Shown here piece after piece: positions 9,240 through 17,651 of a DNA stretch of 64,000 nt. Position numbers and translations under genes: made by a program. The DNA is from Jiangella muralis (GTDB taxonomy: Bacteria > Actinomycetota > Actinomycetes > Jiangellales > Jiangellaceae), in assembly GCF_001270745.1 (NCBI RefSeq), contig NZ_KQ434751.1, positions 579,539 to 643,538 of the forward strand. Reading direction: 5' to 3'. The first letter of the stretch is position 1; every line of letters starts with the position of its first letter. The notes beneath the pieces were generated by a model. It did no database searches, was not told the origin of the DNA, and saw only the letters and a program-made list of their open reading frames with translations.

Positions 9240-9690
9240 CGCCGCCGGCGCGGGCCGGGTGCCAGGCCGGCAGACGCGCCTCGTCCCGGGGGAACAGCCG
9301 GTGGTCCTTGAGCATCAGCGCGTCGTCGGCGTCGCCGCCGGCGCCGGGATCGTCGTCGTCGACCATGCCGCCCAGGGGCGGGTTGTCGTAGTCGTAGGTG
9401 GCTCTTACGACCTTGCTGTCGGCGTCGACGGTGAACGTGGCGTTCCACCAGGTGCCCACGCCCGGCGCGTACATCGCCTTGCGCAGCGCCCGGGCGGCGT
9501 GGTTGGCGTCGTCCGGGGGTTCGAGATCCACGGTGCCGCCGTCGGGCATCCCGGCCTCGAAGCCGCTCTCGATCAGGTCGCCGGCGGCGGTGACGTCCAG
9601 CGTCAGCGTCGTCCAGCCGCCCGGCACCCCTTCGGCAGCGATCATGGCCGCTCCCACCGCCTGCTCCAGCGGCTGATCGGGGATGCTCAC
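9196..9690 (-). CDS. putative immunity protein for the adjacent nuclease toxin
   Basis: A 164-residue, acidic, soluble-looking protein with a WTTLTLDVTAAGDL strand and a VGTWWNATFTVDADSKVVRATYDYDNPP core, resembling YezG/DUF600-type immunity proteins of polymorphic toxin systems. Its GTG start overlaps the toxin stop (GTGA), giving the toxin-then-immunity order typical of such modules. The acidic surface would suit inhibition of a basic nuclease. Family assignment is from motif resemblance only. The C-terminal tail runs 44 nt antisense into the PucR-type gene, so the true end could have shifted. Confidence 0.6.
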   Translation of the reverse strand: MSIPDQPLEQAVGAAMIAAEGVPGGWTTLTLDVTAAGDLIESGFEAGMPDGGTVDLEPPDDANHAARALRKAMYAPGVGTWWNATFTVDADSKVVRATYDYDNPPLGGMVDDDDPGAGGDADDALMLKDHRLFPRDEARLPAWHPARAGGVSSRGSVDGADRRP

Positions 9691-10460
9691 GAGGTCTCCT
9701 CCGGCGGGTCGTTGTAGAGCGTCACCTTACGGCTCTTCTCGCCCTCGATCGTGTAGTAGACGCTGATCCAGAGCGGCCGCCGGGAGTCCTCCTCGAACGC
9801 CAGCTTCAGCGTCAGGTCGACGGGCTTGCCGCGGCGCACGGCGCGGTCCCAGCGGCGTTCCAGCGCCGCGAACTCCTCCCGGTTCAGCGTCCGGGTCATC
9901 GGGACGAGATTGAGCTTGTCCCCGATGCCGCCGAGCATCCTGGCGATCAGGTGACCGGCATCGTCACCCTCGAGCTTCCCCGTCAGCGTCCGCTGCGCGT
10001 ACGTGTTCCGCCTCCCGGGTGCCGAGCCCGTCAGTGTCGCCTCGGCGACGACCACCCGGGCCTGCTCGTCGGTGGTGTACACGACCGACCGGTCGTCGAG
10101 GACGATGACGTGGCCGGCCGGCGGGTTCCGCCGGATCGGCGCGTCGGCCCGGCTGGTGCCCGAGATGTGGATGACGGGCCGACGAGGCAGCTGCTCCAGC
10201 TCGTCGATCGCCCCCGACAGGACCGAGCCGAGCTCGTCACCGAGGCCGCGGACGTCGGCGAGCATGCCGCGCACGATCGGATCGAGCTCGGCCGCCGTGC
10301 CCTGCGCGGGCGTTCGCCGCGCGGCCCGCTCGACCAGGCGGCGCAGGTTCTCCGCGTCGCCGGTCAGGATGTCGATCACGCTGTCGACCTCGCGAGGAAC
10401 GGCGTCGTCGCGCACCTGCCGCAGCCCGTCCGCGCCGTCCCGGATGGGCCGATCACTCAC
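9687..10460 (-). CDS. DNA/RNA non-specific endonuclease toxin (Endonuclease_NS_2-like)
   Basis: A 257-residue protein whose C-terminal half looks like a ββα-metal nuclease of the DNA/RNA non-specific type: DDAGHLIARMLGG at about 166-178 (DxGH catalytic His), NLVPM at 184-188 (metal-binding Asn), then NREEFAALERRWD. The N-terminal 90 residues are predicted helical and contain no signal peptide or clear WXG/LXG motif, so the export route (if any) is not visible. Start taken at GTG 10460, where homology plausibly begins; the longer open frame is non-homologous. The 4-nt overlap with the following small acidic gene indicates a toxin-immunity pair. Confidence 0.68.
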   Translation of the reverse strand: MSDRPIRDGADGLRQVRDDAVPREVDSVIDILTGDAENLRRLVERAARRTPAQGTAAELDPIVRGMLADVRGLGDELGSVLSGAIDELEQLPRRPVIHISGTSRADAPIRRNPPAGHVIVLDDRSVVYTTDEQARVVVAEATLTGSAPGRRNTYAQRTLTGKLEGDDAGHLIARMLGGIGDKLNLVPMTRTLNREEFAALERRWDRAVRRGKPVDLTLKLAFEEDSRRPLWISVYYTIEGEKSRKVTLYNDPPEETS

Positions 10461-10540
10461 GCGACCACCACCCCTGCTCGGTCGCCTCAGGATCTCACGA
10501 CGAGCGCGACGCGGCGTCGAGGCGGCGCTGGCCCCAACCC

Positions 10541-10608
10541 TTGACAGGCGTTCCAGCGGGCACGATCCTGTTCGAACTCTTGGAACTGTAGGTTCCAGCT
10601 GGTGGAAC
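10541..10608 (+). promoter_or_regulatory. sialidase promoter with 11-bp-phased operator array
   Basis: A consensus -35 TTGACA lies at 10541 with a weak -10 (GATCCT) at 10564. GTTCCA lies between them at 10550. Downstream, GTTCGAAC at 10570, TGGAAC at 10581, GTTCCA at 10592 and TGGAAC at 10603 follow each other every 11 bp, giving overlapping inverted repeats such as GTTCCA-N5-TGGAAC. Equal helical spacing favours cooperative binding on one DNA face, probably by a repressor covering the start of transcription. Confidence 0.6.
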
Positions 10609-10668
10609 GCACTAGCTTGTGCCGCACGACCGCCAGGACCGTCAGCGATCTTCCGACAAGGAGCGCAG

Positions 10669-13107
10669 ATGATCATGAGAGGCCGCCGACCACGCCGCCA
10701 CTACCTCCTCCCGATGCTCGCGGCGGGCGCCACCGTCGCCGCCGCCCTCGGCGCGGCGACACCCGCGGGAGCTGAGGACTCCGCCGCTGGAACCGCCGCC
10801 GATGACCCCGCGATGCGCGTCGTCGACGCCTGGGACATGACCGGGGAGCACACCTTCCCGGACCTTGGCGGCGGCGTGCTGCCGGCGTTCCGCCCGGCCC
10901 TCGCTGAAGCGCCCAACGGCGACCTTCTGGTCGGCTTCAACACCACCACGGACGCCCACCCGGGCGGCCAGCTCCGGCTGATCCGGTCCACCGACGACGG
11001 CCGCACCTGGGGTGCGTCGGAAGTGATCGCCGAGCCGACCATGTTCCCGGGTGGCAGCATCCACCTGCAGCGCGGCATGACCACGCTGCGGGACGGGACC
11101 ATCCTGCTGCCGTACAACGATGGCGTGAACCATGTGCCGTACAACGACCGGGAGGCGGCCCTGTTCGTCGCTCGCTCCACCGACAACGGGCATGCCTGGG
11201 CCGGCACCGACGAGCCGGTCGACCTGCCGGTCGAGTTCCGGGAGGCATGGGGCGGTGGCGGGCGCATCCTGGAACTCGACGACGGCACCCTGGTACAGAC
11301 CATCTGGGGCATCCGCGAGCTGCCGGAGGACTGGGAGACCGACCCGAACCCGTACGAGTCCGGCGTGCTGCTCTCCTTCGACGGCGGCAAGACCTGGCCG
11401 GAGTATCACCGCATTCTGCGGGACGAGCACTCGCCGGCCTACCAGTTCGGCGGCGGCGAGCTGTTCCCCGGCGGGGCCAACGAGACGACCCTGGAGGTGC
11501 TGCCGGACGGCACCATCGTGGCCTTCGTCCGGTTCGACATCAGCGTCGGCGGGACGTCGGGCCAGTTCTACGTCTCCCGCTCCACTGACGGCGGCCGGAC
11601 CTGGAGCACACCGCTGGCCAGTGGCCTCGGCGGTTCGACCCTGTCCGCCACGATGGCCCCCTGCAGCGACTACCTCGGCGACGGCCAGTCCAAACTGATG
11701 CTGGGCTACCGCGGCCCGGGCAGCCGGGCGGCAGTGAGCGTGTCCTTCGACGGTGGCAGCTCGTTCCAGGGCCAGGTCTTCCTCCGCGATCCCCGCAACC
11801 AGGCCAGCTTCACCTCGGCCGAGCCCGACTATCACCGGCTCGACGACGGCCGGGTGCTGACCGTCTTCCAGATCCAGTCCGGCGGCGGGCCGTACCGGCT
11901 GGCGGCGAACGTACTGGAGGACGCCCCGGACGCGGCCGCCTGCCAGGCGCAGGCGGATGCTGCGGCGACACGGGCGACGGCGCAGCCGAGCTTCGTGGTG
12001 GAGCGATCCGACCGCGACGACTGGTTCCTGCCGATGTCGCACGCCCGAGTCAGCTACGCGGCCACCACCACCGTCGGCAACGTGCTCGCGGCGCAGGCCA
12101 GCCGCCTGGTCTGCCACCCGGGTGACTCGCTCACGTTGCGGACACCGGGCGGGCAGCCGCTCGATCCGGCCGCGACGCTGGCCGAGGCGGGCGTGGTCAA
12201 CGGATCTGTCGTGCAACTGGCCGGCACCTCCAGCTCCAGCGGTTTCTACCGGATCGGCTACACCGAGCTGGACATCGCGCCGGAAGACCGGTCGGTGGCC
12301 AACTGGGACCGCGCCTGCGCGCCCGGCCGGATGGCCTTCGACTACCGGCGGCGCAGCCTCGGCCTCGAGGTCACCCCGCCGGCCGGCCAGGCCGTCACCG
12401 CCGTCGAGTTGACCGACGAGGACACCGCGACCCGCCTGACCGCGGCCAGCTACCGGGTGCTCAGCAGCCCGGACAACGAGCACTACACCGAGGTCGACGG
12501 CTGGTCCTTCTCCTCCCACGTGGAGGGCGGCCGGCTGGTGCACCGGTTCGACGGGTTCGCCGTCACCGACCGGTACCTCAAGATCGCTCAGGACAGGGGT
12601 GACGGGTCGTTCAGCTTCGTGCTCGGCGATCCGCGGGCCGACATCGGCGTCGAGTTCGCTCCGGTTCCGTGCACGACGACGGTGACCGGCGAGCACCCAG
12701 GGCCGCTCGCCGCCGGAGCCGGCGTGACCTGCATCGACCAGGCGAACGTTGGCGGTCCGGTGACCGTCGGCGACGGCGGCCAGCTGGTGGTCGGCGGGTC
12801 GGTGATCGATGGACCGATCCGGGCAGCTGGAGCGGCTGCAGTACTGATCTGCGGCACCGAGGTGGATGGGCCGATAGCCATCTCCGGCACCACCGGAGCC
12901 ACCGTCGTCGGGGATCCGGGCAACGGGTGTGCGGGCAACGAGGTGCATGGGCCGGTCGAGCTGAACCAGAACGCCGGGCCGGTCCGGATCGGCGCCAACA
13001 CCGTCGACGGTCCGCTGAGCTGCGCCGGCAACGAGGTGCCGCCGGTCGACGGCGGTGCGGCCAACGAGACAGACGGGCCGAGGGCCGGCCAGTGCGGCAG
13101 CCTCTGA
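10669..13107 (+). CDS. secreted sialidase (BNR/Asp-box) with C-terminal repeat domain
   Basis: An 812-residue exported protein. Residues 1-36 form a signal peptide (basic RGRRPRR start, hydrophobic core, ATPAGA cleavage). Residues about 60-420 are a six-bladed sialidase-like propeller with five Asp boxes near 106 (STDDGRTW), 169 (STDNGHAW), 236 (SFDGGKTW), 304 (STDGGRTW) and 358 (SFDGGSSF). A middle beta region (about 435-690) follows, then a tail (about 690-812) of short VxGPI/CAGNEVxGPV-type repeats resembling a beta-helix. It should release sialic acid or a related terminal sugar outside the cell; linkage and substrate cannot be read. It stands alone behind its own regulated promoter. Confidence 0.85.
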   Translation: MIMRGRRPRRHYLLPMLAAGATVAAALGAATPAGAEDSAAGTAADDPAMRVVDAWDMTGEHTFPDLGGGVLPAFRPALAEAPNGDLLVGFNTTTDAHPGGQLRLIRSTDDGRTWGASEVIAEPTMFPGGSIHLQRGMTTLRDGTILLPYNDGVNHVPYNDREAALFVARSTDNGHAWAGTDEPVDLPVEFREAWGGGGRILELDDGTLVQTIWGIRELPEDWETDPNPYESGVLLSFDGGKTWPEYHRILRDEHSPAYQFGGGELFPGGANETTLEVLPDGTIVAFVRFDISVGGTSGQFYVSRSTDGGRTWSTPLASGLGGSTLSATMAPCSDYLGDGQSKLMLGYRGPGSRAAVSVSFDGGSSFQGQVFLRDPRNQASFTSAEPDYHRLDDGRVLTVFQIQSGGGPYRLAANVLEDAPDAAACQAQADAAATRATAQPSFVVERSDRDDWFLPMSHARVSYAATTTVGNVLAAQASRLVCHPGDSLTLRTPGGQPLDPAATLAEAGVVNGSVVQLAGTSSSSGFYRIGYTELDIAPEDRSVANWDRACAPGRMAFDYRRRSLGLEVTPPAGQAVTAVELTDEDTATRLTAASYRVLSSPDNEHYTEVDGWSFSSHVEGGRLVHRFDGFAVTDRYLKIAQDRGDGSFSFVLGDPRADIGVEFAPVPCTTTVTGEHPGPLAAGAGVTCIDQANVGGPVTVGDGGQLVVGGSVIDGPIRAAGAAAVLICGTEVDGPIAISGTTGATVVGDPGNGCAGNEVHGPVELNQNAGPVRIGANTVDGPLSCAGNEVPPVDGGAANETDGPRAGQCGSL

Positions 13108-13140
13108 CCGCCCGGCCCTGACCGCCGGCCCGATCCCCTG

Positions 13141-13154
13141 GGCTGGATCCAGCC
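13141..13154. terminator. palindrome after the sialidase gene, possible terminator
   Basis: GGCTGGATCCAGCC is a perfect 14-bp palindrome 33 bp past the sialidase stop, in the 183-bp gap before the convergent PadR gene. There is no T-run, so termination is only a possibility. Confidence 0.3.
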
Positions 13155-13290
13155 GTTGTCCCGCGCCAGCCGTCAGGCCTCGGCGCGGGACTTCGGCGCC
13201 CACCTTGCGGATGATCGTCCGCTGGGAGCTTCCTGCCGGCTCAGCTCCCGTTGCCGGCCGCCGCGGACGTACCGCTGGCATCGTTGATCG

Positions 13291-13905
13291 TCATGGGACG
13301 TCCTCACCGGCCAGCGGCACGCCGCGGCGTTCGAGGTCGTCCAGGAGGTCCAGCCCTCTGCGGGCCCAGTCAATCTCCATCTGGGCCTTCGCCACCTCGC
13401 CTTCGAAGGCGAACTTGCGGAACGCGACGATCGCCTCGTGCTCGGCCTCGGGCCGCAGGCTGAGCCGCTGGCGCAGCAGCGAGACGCGGCGGGCGTCGAG
13501 GTCGTCGAGCATGTGCTGCCAGCCCTGCAGCGCCCGCGTGTAGTGGCCGACGTGCTCGTGCAGCTGGCGCCGAGCGGCGTCGTAGGTGGACTGCTCGAAG
13601 TGGGCGGCCTTGAGGCGGTACGGGTCACGCTCGGACTGGTACGGGATGAGCTCACCGGACCATCGGCGCAGCTCGGCCACACCGGCGTCGGTGATCGAGT
13701 AGACCCGCTTCTGCGCCCGGTCACCACGCGGAACGACGTCGCCGGCGACCAGGCCGTCGTTCTCCATGCGCCGCAGCTCCGGATAGATCTGGCTGTGCGG
13801 CGCGCTCCAGACGTAGGCGATGCTGCCGTCGAAGTACTTGATCAGCTCATACCCGGTCATGGGCTGGGCGGTCAGGGTGGCGAGCAATGCGTGGCGCAGC
13901 GACAT
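13291..13905 (-). CDS. PadR-family transcriptional regulator
   Basis: A 204-residue PadR regulator. The N-terminal winged helix is clear (ALLATLTAQPMTGYELIKYFD, SQIYPELRRMENDGLV, KRVYSITDAGVAELRRW), followed by the helical C-terminal dimerisation domain of the Vir_act_alpha_C type. PadR proteins usually repress adjacent genes and their own, often in response to phenolic compounds. It lies upstream of nothing in its own orientation except the sialidase 3' end, and downstream of the molybdenum hydroxylase operon, 53 bp beyond that operon's last stop; the target is therefore uncertain. Confidence 0.92.
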   Translation of the reverse strand: MSLRHALLATLTAQPMTGYELIKYFDGSIAYVWSAPHSQIYPELRRMENDGLVAGDVVPRGDRAQKRVYSITDAGVAELRRWSGELIPYQSERDPYRLKAAHFEQSTYDAARRQLHEHVGHYTRALQGWQHMLDDLDARRVSLLRQRLSLRPEAEHEAIVAFRKFAFEGEVAKAQMEIDWARRGLDLLDDLERRGVPLAGEDVP

Positions 13906-13916
13906 GGGGAGTCCCT

Positions 13917-13938
13917 ATATCAGCAAACCGATGAATAT
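13917..13938. promoter_or_regulatory. candidate PadR autoregulatory site
   Basis: Read on the padR strand, ATATTCA and TGATAT flank a 9-bp spacer, an imperfect AT-rich inverted repeat standing out in GC-rich DNA and lying 12 bp before the padR start. PadR repressors commonly bind such sites over their own promoters. Confidence 0.35.
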
Positions 13939-13958
13939 CCGCAACAGTACCGAAGGAC

Positions 13959-16220
13959 TCATGTCGCCTCGCGTAGCAGCGCGCGGACCCGGTCGGCGGT
14001 GAGTGGCAGGGTGGTCACCTGCGGGCCGGTCGCGCCCAGCGCGTCGGCGACGGCGTTCGCCACCGCGGCCGGCGTCCCGACCATGCCGGACTCCCCCGCG
14101 CCCTTGGCACCCAGTGGGTTGCCCGGTGCGGGGTGCTCGAGGACGATCACCTCGATGTCGGGCAGCTCACCGGCCGACGGAAGGCGGTAGTCGCCGAGCG
14201 TCGTCGCCATCGGCTGTGCTCGCTCGTCGTAGCTGAGCTCCTCCAGCAGCGCGGCGCCGATACCCTGACTCGCCGCGCCGGCCAGCTGGCCGCGGACCAG
14301 GGCCGGGTTCACCGCGCGGCCGACGTCGTGGACGACGACGTGGCGCACGACGCGCACCCTCCCGGTGTCCCGCTCGACCTCCACCACGCTGAGCGCGGCG
14401 CCGAACGAGAACGTCGGGTGCGGCTTGTCGAAGCGTCCACGCCCCTCCCCCACGTCCTGGACGGGGCACGACGCGCCGCCCGGGCCGTGGACGTGGCCGT
14501 CGCGGAACTCCACGTCGTCCGGCTCGGCCCCCAGCAGCTTCGCGGCCTTGGTTCGCAGGTCGCGGGCGGCCAGCAGCACCGCGTTGCCGGCGACGGGGGT
14601 CGACCGGCTGGCGAACGCCCCGAAGCCCATCGGGACCGCGTCGGTGTCGTGGTGGTCGACGCGCAGGCGGTCCATCGGCACACCGAGCTCGTCGCCGGCG
14701 ATCTGCGCCAGCACCGTCTCGACCCCCTGGCCCAGCGAGGCGACCCCGACGTGGACGACGAAGCTCCCGTCCGCGGCCGGCGCGATCCGCGCGTCCTCGA
14801 ACGGACCCATCGCGCCCACCTCGACGTAGGTGGCGACGCCGACGCCGACACTGATGGTGTCGCCGGACCTGGTCGCCGCCTCGCGGCGGAGCTCGTCGTA
14901 GCCCGCCCGCTCGAGCAGGGTCTCGAAGGACGAGCAGAAGGCGCCGCTCTGGTAGCTGATCGGCGGGACCGGCGCCGAGCCGGCGCCGAGCGACCAGGTG
15001 AACGGCAGGTCGTCGTCGCGGATGAGGTTGCGCCGGCGCAGCTCGGCCGGGTCGAGCCCCAGCCGGCCGGCCAGCACGTCCAGCAGCCGCTCACGGACGA
15101 ACGCCGCCTCCGTCATGCCCGGCCCGCGGTAGGTGCCGACCGGCGTGCGGTTGGTCAGCACGCCAGTGGTCTCCAGCGCGAACGCCTCCCACCGGTACGG
15201 CCCGGGAAGGTGCAGCGCCGGCAGCAGCTCCGGCAGGGTGCCCTGCGACCTCGCGTACGCACCCTGGTCGCACCAGGCGCGGTCGCGGAAGGCGAGCAGC
15301 CGGCCGTCCGCCGTCGCGGCGATCTCGAGCTCGTGCTCCTGCTCGCGGGCGTGGTTGGTGGCGACGAAGTGCTCGGTGCGGTCCTCGATCCACTTGACCG
15401 GACGACGCAGCCGCAGCGCCAGGAACGCCACGAGGTAGTCCTCCGGATAGGCCTCGCCGCGCACGCCGAATCCGCCGCCGACGTTCACCTCCACGATCCT
15501 GATGTCGGCCGGTTCCATCGACAGCATCTCGCCGAGCGCCGCGCGAACGGCGTGCTTCACCTTCGCACCGCCCCAGAGGGTGAGCCGGCCGGTCGCCGGG
15601 TCGACCTCCGCGATGGCGCCGCGCGTCTCCATCGGGACGGCGGTGTGCCGGTGCATCCGCAGTCGCTCGCGGACGACGACGTCGGCCCGGGCGAAGGCGG
15701 CGTCGACGTCGCCGTGGTGCAGCGGATAGCTGCTGACGATGTTGTCGCCGAGGTCGGGGTGCAGGACCGGCATGCCGGGGTCGGCCGCGGTGGCGACCTC
15801 CGCGACGACGTCGAGGTCGTCCAGGTCGACGTCGACCAGCTCGGCGGCGTCCTCGGCGACGTAGGCGTCGGTGGCGACGACGACGGCGATCGGCTCGCCC
15901 ACGTACCGGACGACGCCCCGGGCCAGCGGCGGCTGGAGGACCCGTCTGGCCCGGGGCGTGTCGGCGAGCGGCAGCCGGATGGGGATGCGCACGTCGGGGA
16001 GGTCATCGGCGGTGATGACCGCCAGCACGCCGGGCACCGCCTCCGCGTCGGCGGTGTCGATGCCGACGATCCGTGCGTGCGCCACCTGGCTGCGCACGAT
16101 CCTGGCGTGCACCTCGCCGTCACGGTGAACATCGGCGACATACCGTGCCGCGCCGGTGAGCAGCGGGAGGTCGGCGAGCCGCTCGACGTCGGCGCCGACG
16201 AGTCCGCGGACTCGGGTCAT
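13959..16220 (-). CDS. molybdopterin-binding large subunit of a xanthine-dehydrogenase-family hydroxylase
   Basis: A 753-residue Mo-cofactor subunit of the xanthine dehydrogenase/CoxL family. Landmarks are RYVADVHRDGEVHARIVRS, VNVGGGFGVRGEAYPED, GTYRGPGMTEAAF and the active-site glutamate region GAKGAGESGMVGTPAA. The true CO dehydrogenase loop (AYRCSFR) is absent; GTYRGPG stands in its place, so it should hydroxylate an organic substrate, typically an N-heterocycle or aldehyde, rather than CO. It is third in the order iron-sulphur, FAD, Mo, with ATGA overlap to the FAD subunit. Maturation genes (xdhC, mob) are not in the window. Confidence 0.9.
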   Translation of the reverse strand: MTRVRGLVGADVERLADLPLLTGAARYVADVHRDGEVHARIVRSQVAHARIVGIDTADAEAVPGVLAVITADDLPDVRIPIRLPLADTPRARRVLQPPLARGVVRYVGEPIAVVVATDAYVAEDAAELVDVDLDDLDVVAEVATAADPGMPVLHPDLGDNIVSSYPLHHGDVDAAFARADVVVRERLRMHRHTAVPMETRGAIAEVDPATGRLTLWGGAKVKHAVRAALGEMLSMEPADIRIVEVNVGGGFGVRGEAYPEDYLVAFLALRLRRPVKWIEDRTEHFVATNHAREQEHELEIAATADGRLLAFRDRAWCDQGAYARSQGTLPELLPALHLPGPYRWEAFALETTGVLTNRTPVGTYRGPGMTEAAFVRERLLDVLAGRLGLDPAELRRRNLIRDDDLPFTWSLGAGSAPVPPISYQSGAFCSSFETLLERAGYDELRREAATRSGDTISVGVGVATYVEVGAMGPFEDARIAPAADGSFVVHVGVASLGQGVETVLAQIAGDELGVPMDRLRVDHHDTDAVPMGFGAFASRSTPVAGNAVLLAARDLRTKAAKLLGAEPDDVEFRDGHVHGPGGASCPVQDVGEGRGRFDKPHPTFSFGAALSVVEVERDTGRVRVVRHVVVHDVGRAVNPALVRGQLAGAASQGIGAALLEELSYDERAQPMATTLGDYRLPSAGELPDIEVIVLEHPAPGNPLGAKGAGESGMVGTPAAVANAVADALGATGPQVTTLPLTADRVRALLREAT

Positions 16221-17083
16221 GGGTGGTCCTCCCTCAGCCGCCGCAGCGTCCGCCCGACCAGGACGGCGACCAGCTCGCGCCGGAACGTCGCGCTCGCGTG
16301 CGGGCCGTCGACGGGGTCGCAGCCCGCGGCCGCCGCGCGAGCGGCGGCGTCGATCGCCTGCTCGGTCAGCGCCGAGCCCATCAGTTCGTCCTCGGCCTCG
16401 CCCGCGCGCAGCGGGAGCGCTCCGACACAGCCCAGGACGATGCGTGCGTGCCGCACCCGGCCGCCGTCGTCCAAAGCGACGGCCACGGCAACGGCGACGA
16501 ACGCGAAGTCGCCCGCCCGCGGGCTGAACTCGGCGAACGCACTGCGCAGGCCCGCCGGCGGTGCCGGGAACCGGCCGTCGACGACGATCTCGGCCGGCTC
16601 CAGCACCGTCATGAACGGGCCGACGAAGAACTCCGCGGCCGGTATCACCCGGTCCCCGCCGGTGGAGCGCACCGTGAACGACGCGTCCAGGGCGGTGGCC
16701 GCCACCGGCAGCTCGGCGGCGGGATCGGCGTGGGCCAGGCTGCCGGCGAACGTTCCGCGGATGCGGATCGGGTGGTGGCCGATGAGCCCGGCGGCCTCGC
16801 GCAGGACCTGCCACGGCCCGGTCAGGACGGCCGACCGCTCCAGCTCGTGGTGGCGGACCAGCCCGCCGACGACGAGCCCGGTGTCGTCGGAGCGCATGGT
16901 GTCCAGCCCGGGCAGGCGGCCGATGTCGATCAGGTGGGTCGGCCGCGCGAGGCGGTAGGCCAGCAGCGGGACGAGGCTCTGCCCGCCGGCGAGCACCTTG
17001 GCGTCCTCGCCGGCTTCGTCCAGCAGCGTCAGCGCGTGCTCGAGCGACTCCGCCCGGGCGTAGGCGAACGGCGGCGGCTTCAC
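16217..17083 (-). CDS. FAD-binding medium subunit of the molybdenum hydroxylase
   Basis: A 288-residue CoxM/XdhB-like subunit that passes electrons from the [2Fe-2S] clusters to the acceptor through FAD. The flavin-binding segments AGGQSLVPLL and RGTFAGSLAHADPAAELP (TxGGxxA-like) are present. The GTG start at 17083 overlaps the iron-sulphur subunit stop (GTGA), and its own stop overlaps the large-subunit start, so the three chains are translationally coupled and should be made in equal amounts. Confidence 0.9.
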   Translation of the reverse strand: MKPPPFAYARAESLEHALTLLDEAGEDAKVLAGGQSLVPLLAYRLARPTHLIDIGRLPGLDTMRSDDTGLVVGGLVRHHELERSAVLTGPWQVLREAAGLIGHHPIRIRGTFAGSLAHADPAAELPVAATALDASFTVRSTGGDRVIPAAEFFVGPFMTVLEPAEIVVDGRFPAPPAGLRSAFAEFSPRAGDFAFVAVAVAVALDDGGRVRHARIVLGCVGALPLRAGEAEDELMGSALTEQAIDAAARAAAAGCDPVDGPHASATFRRELVAVLVGRTLRRLREDHP

Positions 17084-17577
17084 GCCACGTCTCCGGCCAG
17101 CTCGCGCTGCGCGGCGAGGACCGCCTGCACGATCGGCCCGCCGCCGGTGCAGCGGCACAGGTTGGACGTCAGGACCTCCCGGACGCGCTCGGGCGGCGCC
17201 TCGGGCTCCGCTCGCAGCAGGCCCAGCGCGAGCATGAGGAAACCGGGCGTGCAGAACCCGCACTGCAGGGCACCGTTCTCGTGGAAGGCGCGCTGCAGGA
17301 CGTGCAGCTCGGGACCCTCGGCCATCCCCTCGACGGTCTCGACGTCGGCGCCCTCGGCCTGCACGGCCAACGTCAGACAGGACCGGACCGGCCGGCCGTC
17401 CAGCAGCACCGTGCAAGCGCCGCAGACACCGTGTTCGCACCCCAGATGGGTGCCGGTGAGCCCGTCGTCGCGCAGCGCGTCGGCGAGCGTACGTCGGGCC
17501 GGCACCCGCATCGCCGTCGGCCGGCCGTTGACGACGACGTCGACTGCCGCACTGTCGTCCTCCCCGATCCAGGTCAT
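17080..17577 (-). CDS. [2Fe-2S] small subunit of the molybdenum hydroxylase
   Basis: A 165-residue CoxS/XdhA-like ferredoxin subunit. The plant-type cluster is held by CEHGVCGAC and a Cys about 22 residues later (VRSC); the second cluster by CGFC and CRC near the C-terminus. It is the first gene of the three-subunit operon; ATG 17577 follows an AGAGGAG ribosome site. The upstream region carries a motif also found before the asparaginase/metallo-hydrolase genes, suggesting co-regulation. Confidence 0.93.
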   Translation of the reverse strand: MTWIGEDDSAAVDVVVNGRPTAMRVPARRTLADALRDDGLTGTHLGCEHGVCGACTVLLDGRPVRSCLTLAVQAEGADVETVEGMAEGPELHVLQRAFHENGALQCGFCTPGFLMLALGLLRAEPEAPPERVREVLTSNLCRCTGGGPIVQAVLAAQRELAGDVA

Positions 17578-17591
17578 CGCCGCTCCTCTCA

Positions 17592-17620
17592 AGTATGTAT
17601 CACCATACGTATCACGATAA
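17592..17620 (-). promoter_or_regulatory. operator-like repeats before the molybdenum hydroxylase operon
   Basis: Read on the operon strand the stretch begins TATCGTGATACGTAT and continues GGTGATACATACTT. It contains GTGATAC twice, 12 bp apart, and a perfect ATACGTAT palindrome. The elements TATCGTRATAC and ATACATACTT recur together in the gap at 18669-18714, implying one regulator for both transcription units. Confidence 0.55.
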
Positions 17621-17651
17621 TCAGCCGTCAACGCAGTCCGACACGGCGAGG

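Noticed and set aside
10642-13281. Long open reverse frame opposite the sialidase gene
   Set aside because: It is a by-product of high GC and codon bias; its translation shows no family features, while the forward frame has Asp boxes and a signal peptide.
14133-16958. Long forward frame opposite the molybdenum hydroxylase genes
   Set aside because: Its translation is His/Arg/Gly-rich with no motif, and it covers well-identified subunits on the other strand.
13959-17577. Aerobic CO dehydrogenase (coxSML)
   Set aside because: The diagnostic AYRCSFR loop is missing; GTYRGPG is present, so another hydroxylase is more likely despite the CoxG-like gene.
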